Source of the DNA: an uncultured Oscillospiraceae bacterium
GTDB lineage: Bacteria > Bacillota > Clostridia > Oscillospirales > Oscillospiraceae
Assembly (NCBI GenBank): GCA_910584045.1
Contig: CAJTYO010000069.1
Coordinates: forward strand, 1 to 13,019
Reading direction: 5' to 3'
Length of the DNA stretch: 13,019 nt
Each line of letters begins with the position of its first letter. Within the stretch, counting starts at the first letter, position 1. Below the pieces are notes generated by a model. That model did not search any database, was not told the origin of the DNA, and saw only the letters and a program-made list of their open reading frames with translations. The translations under genes were made by a program, and so were the position numbers. Below are positions 4,923 through 11,188 of this stretch, in pieces.

Positions 4923-5522
4923 CTAACTCGTATCCATCCATCTCCAGTCGTTTTGCGCTGGGGGATAGATAGATTGATTCGTATGGATAAAATCAGTTTG
5001 GTTTTTATCAATATAACTTAGGTTTGCTTTTGAAACCTCAAGAGGTCGGTTTTCTCGACTGCTTGAAGTCGGATTTTCCAACCTCTGGACATCGGAAAAA
5101 TCGTTCTGTGAAATAGTCGCGTCAGAGCCTTGGCTGGGTGCCTCCGTATCTTCCCGGACAGTGATCCGTTTGACGAAAATTTTGTCTGGCTTGCCCTGCC
5201 CTTGTTTCACGCGCTCAATCAGGCCGATGCCCTTGCCAGCATCCAACTCCGCCAACAGGCGCATGGCCTTGTTCCGACCGCAGCCTATGGCTTCACAGAT
5301 TTCCTTTACCGTGAAGTAGATGTAAACTCGCCCGCGATCGTCCTGCCAGCCGTTTTTCGAGGACAGGCTCATACGGTTTAACAGCATACCATAGAGCAGC
5401 TTGGCATTTGCGGACAGGTACTTGAACCGGGGATGGCTGACAAGCTGGTTGGGAACACGGAAGAAAGAGAATTGCGATGTTTCATCGCCGCAGAGATAAT
5501 CTGATAAAATTATGTCCGGCAT
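4923..5522 (-). CDS. repA: Replication initiator A (RepA_N type), probably frameshifted near its 3' end
   Basis: An N-terminal winged-helix initiator domain as found in Tn1549-like elements and their plasmid relatives: FSFFRVPNQLVSHPRFKYLS, AKLLYGMLLNRMSLSSKNGW, DDRGRVYIYFTVKEICEAIG, then LLAELDAGKGIGLIERVKQG with a GKPDKIFVKR strand. A polar linker follows, ending in SIYPPAQNDWRW. The ATG at 5522 is chosen: AAAGGAG precedes it and the protein starts MPDIILSDYL as expected; the longer frame to 5576 begins inside a hairpin. It ends at 199 residues with DWRWMDTS. Reading on one frame over from the repeated GATGGATGGATA gives MDGYELGEERKENIRYERLQ, which looks like the family's C-terminal start, so a slip in this repeat has probably removed the C-terminal domain. 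Beyond about 4860 even that frame looks non-coding. Confidence 0.85.
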   Translation of the reverse strand: MPDIILSDYLCGDETSQFSFFRVPNQLVSHPRFKYLSANAKLLYGMLLNRMSLSSKNGWQDDRGRVYIYFTVKEICEAIGCGRNKAMRLLAELDAGKGIGLIERVKQGQGKPDKIFVKRITVREDTEAPSQGSDATISQNDFSDVQRLENPTSSSRENRPLEVSKANLSYIDKNQTDFIHTNQSIYPPAQNDWRWMDTS

Positions 5523-5546
5523 AAATTTGCTCTCCTTTTTGAGAAT

Positions 5547-5589
5547 GAAAAACGCACGATTGACTTTGATTGTCAAATCGTGCGTTTTT
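5547..5589 (-). terminator. Hairpin with U-tract in the repA leader
   Basis: AAACGCACGATT-GAC and GTC-AAATCGTGCGTTT form a strong stem around a short loop. On the minus strand it ends GTGCGTTTTT, so it has the form of an intrinsic terminator, and the flanking A-tract makes it potentially bidirectional. It lies 25 nt upstream of the repA ATG and could be the terminator of the gene preceding repA or an attenuator of repA. Confidence 0.65.
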
Positions 5590-5643
5590 CTGCCTCTTTA
5601 ATTTTGTCACAAGGTTTCGTTTCTTCGGTAACTGCCTGTTAAA

Positions 5644-5703
5644 TTAGTCCTTTTTGTCTTGTTCTTTATCGGCAGCGACCTCAAGGTGAACCGTTTTTGT
5701 CGG
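5644..5703 (-). pseudogene. Possible C-terminal tail of a lost element gene upstream of repA
   Basis: On the minus strand one frame reads PTKTVHLEVAADKEQDKKD and stops with TAA at 5646-5644. The charged end looks like a real protein C-terminus, and its position, just ahead of the repA leader, suits the gene that precedes repA in such elements. It merges without a gap into the DUF1016 gene, so the junction between element and host lies about 5682-5715. The family is not recognisable from so few residues. Confidence 0.35.
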
Positions 5704-6380
5704 GCTACAAAAGAGAAGCCGCGTCCCAATTCCAATAGGAACTGTTGAAGATGATCGATCAGCGCCTGCTACAAGCTGCTCTCATAGACATGAGTGTCTG
5801 GCCGGATTTGAAGGAATTCCATAACATAGGGATCTTTGATGACCTTTTCATATTCCGGTTTTGGCTCTGTTGTTTGTATCTCGGCGGACACAGGAGCTTG
5901 GTCCTGACTGGCCAACAGACATTGATAGAACATCGTGTGAATTTGCCGCTCCAGTTGGCGTGAACTCCAGCCAGATTTTGCACATTCCTCCAGATAAAAT
6001 TGGCGGGCTTTGGTATCTTGCACACGCATGAGCAGCCGATAGTGCGTCCAACTCAATTCGCTACGCAGTGCGTTGCGTTTTGGAAACATGCAGAAAAACT
6101 GCCGCATATTCCGTAAGTTAGCAGCAGAAAAGCCTGTTCCAAATTCAGTGGTCAAACGTTCGGCCAGATACTGCAGCAGGCGCTTTCCATATCCAGCCCG
6201 GTCATTCTCTCCGCAGGCTTTATAGACCTGTTCGCCGATCTCATGATAGGCAAGCACCATTGCTGTGTTGACAGCGGAAGAAACCTTATTTTGTGCTGTG
6301 ATAATACACCCGCGAATTGCCGAATATGTTTCTTCTGCACTATTCGCCAATTGTTCCTGCCGATCCATAAGTTCGTCCAT
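5682..6380 (-). pseudogene. DUF1016 / YhcG-like nuclease gene, N-terminal part with nonsense codon, truncated
   Basis: The first 203 residues match the N-terminal DUF1016 domain: AIRGCIITAQNKVSSAVNTA, YHEIGEQVY, YGKRLLQYLAERLTTEFGTG, FSAANLRNMRQFF, LSWTHYRLLMRV, YLEECAKSGWSSRQLERQI, and DPYVMEFL. The start at 6380 has GGGAGG upstream. After VYESSL comes TAG (5771-5769), where relatives have Glu or another residue, and the frame then continues in family style (QALIDHLQQFLLELGRGFSF, VARQKRFTL) before homology ends near 5682. The PDDEXK nuclease core that should follow is missing, replaced by element sequence. Thus both a nonsense change and a truncation are visible. A 203-residue N-terminal protein may still be made, because its promoter is intact. 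Such proteins are linked to DNA repair or restriction-like defence; activity is unlikely here. Confidence 0.85.
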
Positions 6381-6423
6381 TGAACTGCCTCCCGAAGAAT
6401 GGTTGAATGATTTTCTTAAGGGG

Positions 6424-6452
6424 ATTATATCACGCTCACAATCATTTCACAA
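6424..6452 (-). promoter_or_regulatory. Promoter of the DUF1016 gene
   Basis: On the minus strand -35 is TTGTGA (6452-6447), the spacer is exactly 17 nt and -10 is the consensus TATAAT (6429-6424), about 45 nt ahead of the ATG at 6380. Confidence 0.75.
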
Positions 6453-6462
6453 CATATAGCAG

Positions 6463-6611
6463 TTAGAAAATGCCTTCTTCAAGTGCATCGCCCAATGCTG
6501 TAGCAAACAGTGTGACCCAGGCTGTGGCATTGCTCTCACTCAGTATGTCCTGCTTAATTGGAATCTCAACCGCCTCGTATAACTTTCGCACTACTGATGT
6601 AGCACCAACCA
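6463..6611 (-). pseudogene. Unidentified gene, C-terminal fragment
   Basis: A minus-strand frame reads MVGATSVVRKLYEAVEIPIK, QDILSESNATAWVTLFATAL, GDALEEGIF and stops at 6465-6463. Composition and amphipathic pattern look like real protein, but I do not recognise the family. It lies just ahead of the DUF1016 promoter in the same orientation. Upstream, near 6611, the surface-protein fragment on the other strand begins, so the 5' part of this gene has been lost. Confidence 0.45.
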
Positions 6612-6960
6612 TCTGGCGAAAACCTATACCTATCTGCTGTCCAACCTGCGGCCCCAGCTCCTAGAAGGGGCCAGCTGGGAAAACGTTACTTATGAGCTGA
6701 CAAGCGTCAACTTTACTGAGGCGGGGTATTACACGGCAGGCACGGCGGAGATCATCCACGGCCCCGGAAGCCAGACGCTGAACACCCTCTCCCTGCCCAT
6801 CCTGTTCAACGATGTGACAACAGAGGGCAAGGTGGGCACGGTGACTGTCACGATCCGCTCCGATAACTACCAGGACTTCACCAACACCCTTGAGATCATA
6901 GCCAGCAATAAAGAGGCGGTGACCTTCAGCGGCGTGACGGGCGTGACCGTCCCCTATGGG
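6612..6960 (+). pseudogene. Surface-protein fragment A (plus strand)
   Basis: The frame reads KTYTYLLSNLRPQLLEGASW, ENVTYELTSVNFTEAGYYTA, then SQTLNTLSLPILFNDV, EGKVGTVTVTIRSDNYQDFT and NTLEIIASNKEAVTFSGVTG. This is the beta-rich repeat type found in very large extracellular proteins of gut Clostridia, where such units occur in tandem. It has no start codon with a ribosome binding site and no signal peptide. Stops lie just upstream (6580 and 6595). After VTVPYG it runs into antisense of fragment B and ends at 7018-7020. It is a leftover of a larger gene. Confidence 0.65.
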
Positions 6961-8326
6961 GTCGCTGTAGGCGGCGTCGGAGAAGAAGCTCAGCCGCACC
7001 GTCCGCCCGGAGTCGGCTAGCTTCGCCGCCTGGGCGTTGTACAGGCCCAGCTGCACGGTGCGCAGGCCGTCCACCGCGTCAACCACCTCGGTATTCGTTG
7101 TAATCCCCACGTCGGTCAGGTCCAGATAGATGGTGCCACTGGCCACATTGGAGCCATCCCGCGCGCCGATGCGGCCGAAGAGGAAGCCCTCGCTGCCGCC
7201 GGTCTCCGCAGATCCGGCGGCGCCGCTGCTCTCGTCAAAGACGGCCTCGACCCTGTACTGCGGGTCTACCACCTTATTGTCGGGAACAATGTAATCCGCG
7301 TAGAGCTGGATGCTGCTGCCCGGAAGCAGGTTCAGGTCCTGGAAGGTTGTCTCCTTGTCTCCCACCTGGATTGTAACATCGGAGATGGCATGGATGCCCT
7401 TGTTCTCCACAGTGAACTGGATCTGGGTGCTCGCGCCCAGCTGAATGGCGTCGTAGTCCGGGAGGAAGTCGGGGACCTCGATCTTGTCCATGTAGGTCTC
7501 CGTGGCCGTGAACATACTGGTATGTTTGGCGGGGACGTAGAAGGACACGATCTCCCCATTCTCGGCCTCGGCAACCCGCTTCACCGGATTCTCCGCGTTG
7601 TAGGTGGTCCCTAGAATGACGGCCTTGCTTTTGCTGTTGTAGTAGGCCACGGCCAGGGCGTCCATGCTCACCTGGCCCGTGGCGCCCATGGTGAGGGTGG
7701 CGGTGAAGGGGATGATGCCCGCCCAGGTGTTGACATGCCAGCTGCGGCTCATGCCGCCGCCGGCGTTGAAGCCGCCGTTGAGGATCTGGACCTTCCAGGA
7801 CTTGGCATTGAAGTCATAGAAGACCATGCCCTCCATGTAGCCCTTCACGCCCCACTCCTTGTTGTTGATGCCGCTGCGGGCCTTGGCCCGGGCGAACTCG
7901 TCGAGCACCTCGCCGCCGTACTGGAGGACGCTCTTGCGCCCCGCCAGGGTCATCAGCTCCCGGAAGCCGGGGGCGTAGTCTAGGTCCTTGGCGCCGGTGC
8001 TGCTCCGGCCGTAGACCCCGGTGACCTGGTCGGCGTCGTTCAGGCTGCCCAGGCTCACGGAGATCAGCGCCATGAACCGGGTGGGGTCCTCGGTGGGGGC
8101 CAGCTTCATCTGGAACGCCTTTGAATTGCTTTTGGTATAGCTGCCGCCGGCGATAAAGCTCAGGGCCTTGTTCACATATTTGTCCCCGGTGTCCATGGAG
8201 CTGCCGCTGGTGCCGAAGGCCCTGCCCATGCTCTGGACCTCCGTCAGCAGGGAGGGGCTATCGGTCGCCTGGCCCGTGCCACGCAGGTTGCTCAGCTTAA
8301 AGGGCAGCGTCTCCTGATAGACGATC
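6961..8326 (-). pseudogene. Surface-protein fragment B (minus strand), fused to recombinase start
   Basis: About 455 codons without a stop, high GC, encoding an extracellular-type protein: IAGGSYTKSNSKAFQMKLAP, a VSLGSLNDADQVTGVYGRSS stretch, WKVQILNGGFNAGGGMSRSW, then near 7280-7455 a CARDB-like Ig domain (GASTQIQFTVENKGIHAISD, VTIQVGDKETTFQDLNLLPG) and a second beta region to RLSFFSDAAYSD. It has no own start or signal peptide; the open frame continues upstream, in frame, into the first codons of a serine recombinase. Downstream, at the CCCCTATGGGG dyad (6951-6961), it meets fragment A head-on. Past that point the open frame to 6661 is only antisense of fragment A. It is a displaced internal piece of a large surface protein. 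Confidence 0.7.
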
Positions 8327-8463
8327 TTGTCACAATATTTTTCGATAATTTCGATTTGATGCTGGATGCTGTTGCTGTCCCCCTCGTTCTCGTCGTCGCG
8401 GGAGAACCGAACATAGAGGGCCGCCCATTTTTCGCCCTGGTTGTTGTACTGCCTGTTCATCAT
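8327..8463 (-). pseudogene. Large serine recombinase, N-terminal ~46 codons only
   Basis: It starts with a good ribosome binding site (TAGGAGG, spacing 2-5, before ATGATG) and encodes WAALYVRFSRDDENEGDSNS then IQHQIEIIEKYCDK. This is the typical start of resolvase-type integrases of Clostridia elements, with Arg19 and the catalytic Ser21 in YVRFS. After EKYCDK homology stops and the surface-protein sequence begins in the same frame, giving a 600-codon chimera. Catalytic domain remainder, recombinase and zinc-ribbon domains are absent, so it cannot be active. It is a remnant of a second integrated element. Confidence 0.8.
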
Positions 8464-8472
8464 AGCCTCCTA

Positions 8473-8667
8473 TCCGGCAGTCACCGTTTCTTTGAACGGG
8501 TTCCGGACCACAGCACGATCAGCCAACTGCGGCGGCGGAAGCCTGCGTTTCGGAAAGTGTTCCGACGGCTGTTCGAGGAAGTGGTACGGCAGTGCGTAGA
8601 AAAGGGGTTGGTGAGCGGACGGCTGGCGGTGACAGTCTCCACTCATGTGAAGGCGAAGGGACTTTGA
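8473..8667 (+). pseudogene. IS1182-type transposase fragment
   Basis: In frame on the plus strand: RFFERVPDHSTISQLRRRKP, AFRKVFRRLFEEVVRQCVEK, GLVSGRLAVTVSTHVKA, then KGL and a stop. This matches the N-terminal third of IS1182-family transposases, in which DSTHVKA carries the first catalytic Asp; here it reads VSTHVKA, an Asp-to-Val change, and the rest is missing. It abuts the recombinase start (back to back) within about 10 nt. No terminal inverted repeats were found. Confidence 0.7.
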
Positions 8668-8787
8668 GAAAATTCTACTTTGGTTTGATATTTTCCTCGG
8701 CGCCCTGCCGGCGGCATAAAATAAAAGTTCCCCTCATAGTCTGTATGGACAACCAACGTCCAACAACCAATGAGGAGAAACCTACAT
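8668..8787 (+). promoter_or_regulatory. Leader of the ssb-like gene
   Basis: AT-richer 120 nt with no gene and no convincing -35/-10 pair. It holds a direct repeat ACAACCAA (8750 region and 8763 region) and GGAC-N7-GTCC, then GAGGAG about 11 nt before the ATG at 8788. Confidence 0.35.
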
Positions 8788-9399
8788 ATGGAATCAACCA
8801 AGAACTTCGTCCAGCTCCGGGGCACGGCGGCGGGAGAGCCCGCCCCCTCCCACGAAAACCACGGCAGCGTCTTCTACCGCTTCCCCCTGGCCGTGCGGCG
8901 GCTGTCGGGCCAGACCGACCAGCTGTGGGTTATTGCAACCGCCGACCAGCTCCGGCAGTTCCGGCCCCTGACGGGCCGCAGACTCACGGTAGAGGGGCAG
9001 CTGCGCTCATTCAACAACAAGAGCGGCTGCGGCAGCCGCCTGGTCATCTCCGTCTTCGCCCAGCTGCTCCTCCCTGCCGGCGAGGAGGAGGACCAGAACC
9101 GCATCGCCCTGCGGGGGGTGATCTGCAAACCGCCGGTGCTGCGGCGCACACCGCTGGGACGGTGCATCTCCGACATGATGCTGGCGGTGAACCGGCGGTA
9201 CGGTCGGGCGGATTACCTGCCCTGCATCGCCTGGGGGCAGGTGGCTATGCTCACCGGCAATATGTCCGTAGGAGAGGCGCTCTCCCTGGAGGGCCGGGTA
9301 CAGAGCCGAGCCTATACCAAGGTGGTGGAGGGCTGCGCTCAGGAGCGGGTCGCCTTCGAGGTCAGCATCATGCACCTGGTAGAGGAGGAGTGTTTTTAA
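8788..9399 (+). CDS. Two-OB-fold single-stranded DNA-binding protein paralogue
   Basis: A 203-residue protein with two OB-type halves. The first (about 6-95) includes LRGTAAGEPAPSHENHGSVF, YRFPLAVRRLSGQTD, LTVEGQLRSFNNKSG and RLVISVFA. The second (about 104-198) includes IALRGVICKPPVLRRTPLGR, DMMLAVNRRYGRADYLPCIA, WGQVA and LEGRVQSRAYTK, the standard SSB pattern. This duplicated form is common in Oscillospirales and differs from housekeeping SSB, which has one OB fold and an acidic tail; here the end is VEEECF, without the usual DDDIPF tip. It probably binds single-stranded DNA, possibly as a monomer or dimer replacing the tetramer; its exact job is unknown. The ATG at 8788 is chosen over the in-frame ATG at 8770, which lies within the GAGGAG binding site. 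Confidence 0.85.
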   Translation: MESTKNFVQLRGTAAGEPAPSHENHGSVFYRFPLAVRRLSGQTDQLWVIATADQLRQFRPLTGRRLTVEGQLRSFNNKSGCGSRLVISVFAQLLLPAGEEEDQNRIALRGVICKPPVLRRTPLGRCISDMMLAVNRRYGRADYLPCIAWGQVAMLTGNMSVGEALSLEGRVQSRAYTKVVEGCAQERVAFEVSIMHLVEEECF

Positions 9400-9405
9400 A
9401 TAATG

Positions 9406-9455
9406 GATACAGCGAACCGCCGCGCGGAGCACACCACGCAGCGGTTCGCTGTATC
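9406..9455. terminator. Inverted repeat between convergent genes
   Basis: GATACAGCGAACCGC (9406-9420) and GCGGTTCGCTGTATC (9441-9455) are perfect 15-bp arms with a 20-nt GC-rich loop. It lies six nt after the ssb-like stop and 26 nt before the end of the polyferredoxin gene on the other strand. No long T-tract follows on either side, but the position suits a shared terminator. Confidence 0.6.
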
Positions 9456-9480
9456 TTATAGAGGCAGCGTCGTTCTTGCG

Positions 9481-10353
9481 TCAGGTCCTCTCCGTGCTCC
9501 CGCCCTCTGCCGCACCGCAGCGAAAGCCGGAGGAAATCGCCCCGGCGGGGCAGACGGACCTGCACTTTCCGCAGCGAATGCACTCCGGGCTGTTGATATG
9601 GTCGGTGACCTCCACCCCCATGGGACAGCTGCGCTCGCACTTCCCGCAGCCGACACACCGCTCTTTGTCCAGCCGCATCTGATAAAAGCTGAAGCGGTTA
9701 AACAGGGAGTAAAAGGCCCCCAGTGGGCACAGGTACTTGCAGAAGGGCCGGTGCACTGCGCAGGACGCGGCGAGAATAGCCAGCAGCACCAGCGTCTTCC
9801 ACCCGAACAGCAGCCCCACCGCCTGCTGCAGGCTGGGATTGGCCAGCAGCAGGGGGATGCCGCCCTCCAGCGTCCCGGCAGGGCAGATGTACTTGCAGAA
9901 ATAGGGCAGTGTGATGCCGCCCTCTCCCACCGCGAAGGCGGGGAGCAGAACCACCATTACCGCCAGAACGGCGTATTTGAGCCACCGGGCGGGCCGATCG
10001 ACGGCCCTGGGCACCCGGAACTTGGGCACGGGAATCTTATGCAGAAGGTCCTGAACCAGTCCAAAGGGGCACAGCAGCCCGCACACCAGCCGTCCCAGCG
10101 CTACGCCGAACAGCGTCAGCAGACCCAGCACATAGAAGGGAAACCGCCCGCCTCCCAGCATCGCTTGAAGAGAACCGATGGGACAGGCCCCCAGCGCCCC
10201 GGGGCAGGAGTAGCAGTTGAGCACCGGGACACAGATCCCTTTGCTGGCCCCAGTGAAGATGCGCCCTCTCCGGAAGCCTGCGGCATAACCGTTGAACGCC
10301 GCGGCGGCCAGCAGCTGGACCACCCGCTGAAAGGAGGGGCGGCGGCCCTTCAC
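9481..10353 (-). CDS. Membrane polyferredoxin (NapH/YccM-like 4Fe-4S protein)
   Basis: A multi-pass membrane protein with many Cys clusters. Residues counted from GTG 10353: NCYSCPGALGACPIG (Cys47, 50, 57), CGLLCPFG (91-98), CKYICPAG (153-160), CKYLCPLG (205-212), and two C-terminal 4Fe-4S ferredoxin motifs CVGCGKCERSCP (233-244) and CIRCGKCRSVCP (258-269). Hydrophobic segments lie at about 72-96, 125-146 and 176-200. It should pass electrons through the membrane. The start is uncertain: the GTG at 10353 overlaps the upstream CXXC gene's TGA by four bases and gives the usual MKGRRPSFQRVVQL start. ATGs at 10377 and 10368 and the longer frame to 10440 would overlap the conserved end of the CXXC gene. 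Together with the TlpA-like and CXXC genes this is a recognisable redox operon. Confidence 0.88.
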   Translation of the reverse strand: MKGRRPSFQRVVQLLAAAAFNGYAAGFRRGRIFTGASKGICVPVLNCYSCPGALGACPIGSLQAMLGGGRFPFYVLGLLTLFGVALGRLVCGLLCPFGLVQDLLHKIPVPKFRVPRAVDRPARWLKYAVLAVMVVLLPAFAVGEGGITLPYFCKYICPAGTLEGGIPLLLANPSLQQAVGLLFGWKTLVLLAILAASCAVHRPFCKYLCPLGAFYSLFNRFSFYQMRLDKERCVGCGKCERSCPMGVEVTDHINSPECIRCGKCRSVCPAGAISSGFRCGAAEGGSTERT

Positions 10354-10487
10354 CCGATCCCGATGCATTCGAGACATATCCGCACCGCCTTTTCCATGAC
10401 CTCCCCGTATTCCCCGTCGGCGAGCCCGACGGCGGCGCAAGCCAGCGCCGCCGCCAGCAGCCCAAGGCGCGCCGCCTCTATCTTCAC
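10350..10487 (-). CDS. CXXC-motif small protein (CD1871A family)
   Basis: A 45-residue peptide with a GTG start at 10487: MKIEAARLGLLAAALACAAV then GLADGEYGEVMEKAVRICLE and CIGIG. The hydrophobic N-terminal helix plus the final ICLECIGIG (CxxC at Cys38 and Cys41) is the signature of the short CXXC proteins that accompany a TlpA-like lipoprotein and a polyferredoxin in Clostridia. It begins 7 nt after the TlpA-like stop and its TGA overlaps the preferred GTG of the polyferredoxin, so it sits exactly within the operon. No good Shine-Dalgarno is seen, so translation may depend on coupling. A dithiol relay between the membrane iron-sulphur protein and the outer thioredoxin-like protein is inferred. 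Confidence 0.82.
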   Translation of the reverse strand: MKIEAARLGLLAAALACAAVGLADGEYGEVMEKAVRICLECIGIG

Positions 10488-10494
10488 ATTTACA

Positions 10495-11043
10495 TTACGC
10501 GGCTTCAACGGTGATCTCCGCCTTTCCCTCGGCCGCCAGCACTTGGTTCACGGCCTTTGTGAAGCTGGCAGCCAGATCCGACTGGCCGCCGATGATCGGC
10601 TTGCCCACGATCTCGCCCCTGCTGTTGACAAAAATCGTCGTGGGAAAACTCTGGATAGCGCCGAAGACAGCCAGGAAGCTCTCGTCCCCGCCAATAAGGG
10701 TGACGCCCTCATAGCCACACTCGCTGAGAAACGCCCTCGTCCCTTCGGGGTCATTCATGGCGTCCACGCAGGCGGTGATCAGCTGCACATTGTCCGGCAA
10801 CGCCTTCGCATAGGCTGCCAGATCGGGCATTTCCGCCCGGCAGGGACCGCAGAACATACCCCAGACATTGATGACGGTCACGTCCTTGGCCTTGATTCCG
10901 TCCTGATTGTAGGACCCGCCGTCCAGGGTGGCGGCCGTAAAGGAGGACAGATCGCCCTCTGCCTCCCCGCCGGCGCACCCGGCCAGCATACCCAGCGCCA
11001 GCAGTCCGGCGAGGAGCAGGGCAGGCAGTGTTTTCTTTTTCAT
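10495..11043 (-). CDS. Thioredoxin-like (TlpA/ResA-type) lipoprotein
   Basis: A 182-residue envelope thiol-disulphide protein. The signal peptide MKKKTLPALLLAGLLALGML ends in the lipobox LAGC (Cys23). The thioredoxin fold has VINVWGMFCGPCRAEMPDL with the active site CGPC at 65-68, and the cis-Pro motif SFPTTIFV (132-139, Pro134). GGQ and a C-terminal helix close the fold. The start at 11043 is chosen for the signal peptide and a GAAGG purine site; the frame's earlier ATG at 11181 would add a non-signal extension crossing a terminator. It is first in the operon with the CXXC peptide and polyferredoxin, which would supply electrons. Targets are not evident; cytochrome maturation genes are not in view. 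Confidence 0.9.
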   Translation of the reverse strand: MKKKTLPALLLAGLLALGMLAGCAGGEAEGDLSSFTAATLDGGSYNQDGIKAKDVTVINVWGMFCGPCRAEMPDLAAYAKALPDNVQLITACVDAMNDPEGTRAFLSECGYEGVTLIGGDESFLAVFGAIQSFPTTIFVNSRGEIVGKPIIGGQSDLAASFTKAVNQVLAAEGKAEITVEAA

Positions 11044-11074
11044 AGTCGTGATACCTTCCTTCAGATTATTTTTC

Positions 11075-11100
11075 AAAAAGGCTGCACGCAAGCGTACAGC
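11075..11100 (-). terminator. Intrinsic terminator in the leader of the TlpA-like operon
   Basis: On the minus strand GCTGTACG-CTTG-CGTGCAGC is an 8-bp stem (one wobble) with a CUUG loop followed by CTTTTTG. It ends only about 32 nt ahead of the TlpA-like ATG, with no visible promoter after it. It may end the zinc-ribbon transcript or act as an attenuator. Confidence 0.7.
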
Positions 11101-11152
11101 TTTGGGCCGGTTCCGCCCCCATATGAGGGGGTATTTTCGCCCGGCAGACGGA

Positions 11153-11179
11153 GGGGGCGCTTTCTCTGGAAGCGCCCCC
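11153..11179 (-). terminator. GC-rich hairpin after the zinc-ribbon gene
   Basis: GGGGGCGCTT and AAGCGCCCCC pair around TCTCTGG, 10 nt past the stop of the zinc-ribbon gene. There is no T-tract. A smaller CCCCC-ATATGA-GGGGG dyad follows at 11116-11131. Together with the terminator at 11075 these fill the 145-nt gap to the TlpA-like gene. Confidence 0.55.
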
Positions 11180-11188
11180 ATATATGCA

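Noticed and set aside
6961..8326. Simple phase-variable inversion of the surface-protein segment
   Set aside because: Flipping the segment in place would not restore a continuous gene with fragment A or with the recombinase, and no long inverted repeats bound it. A more complex rearrangement is needed.
8592..9461. Plus-strand frame of 289 codons over the ssb-like gene
   Set aside because: Pro/Arg/Gly-rich shadow in another frame of the ssb-like gene.
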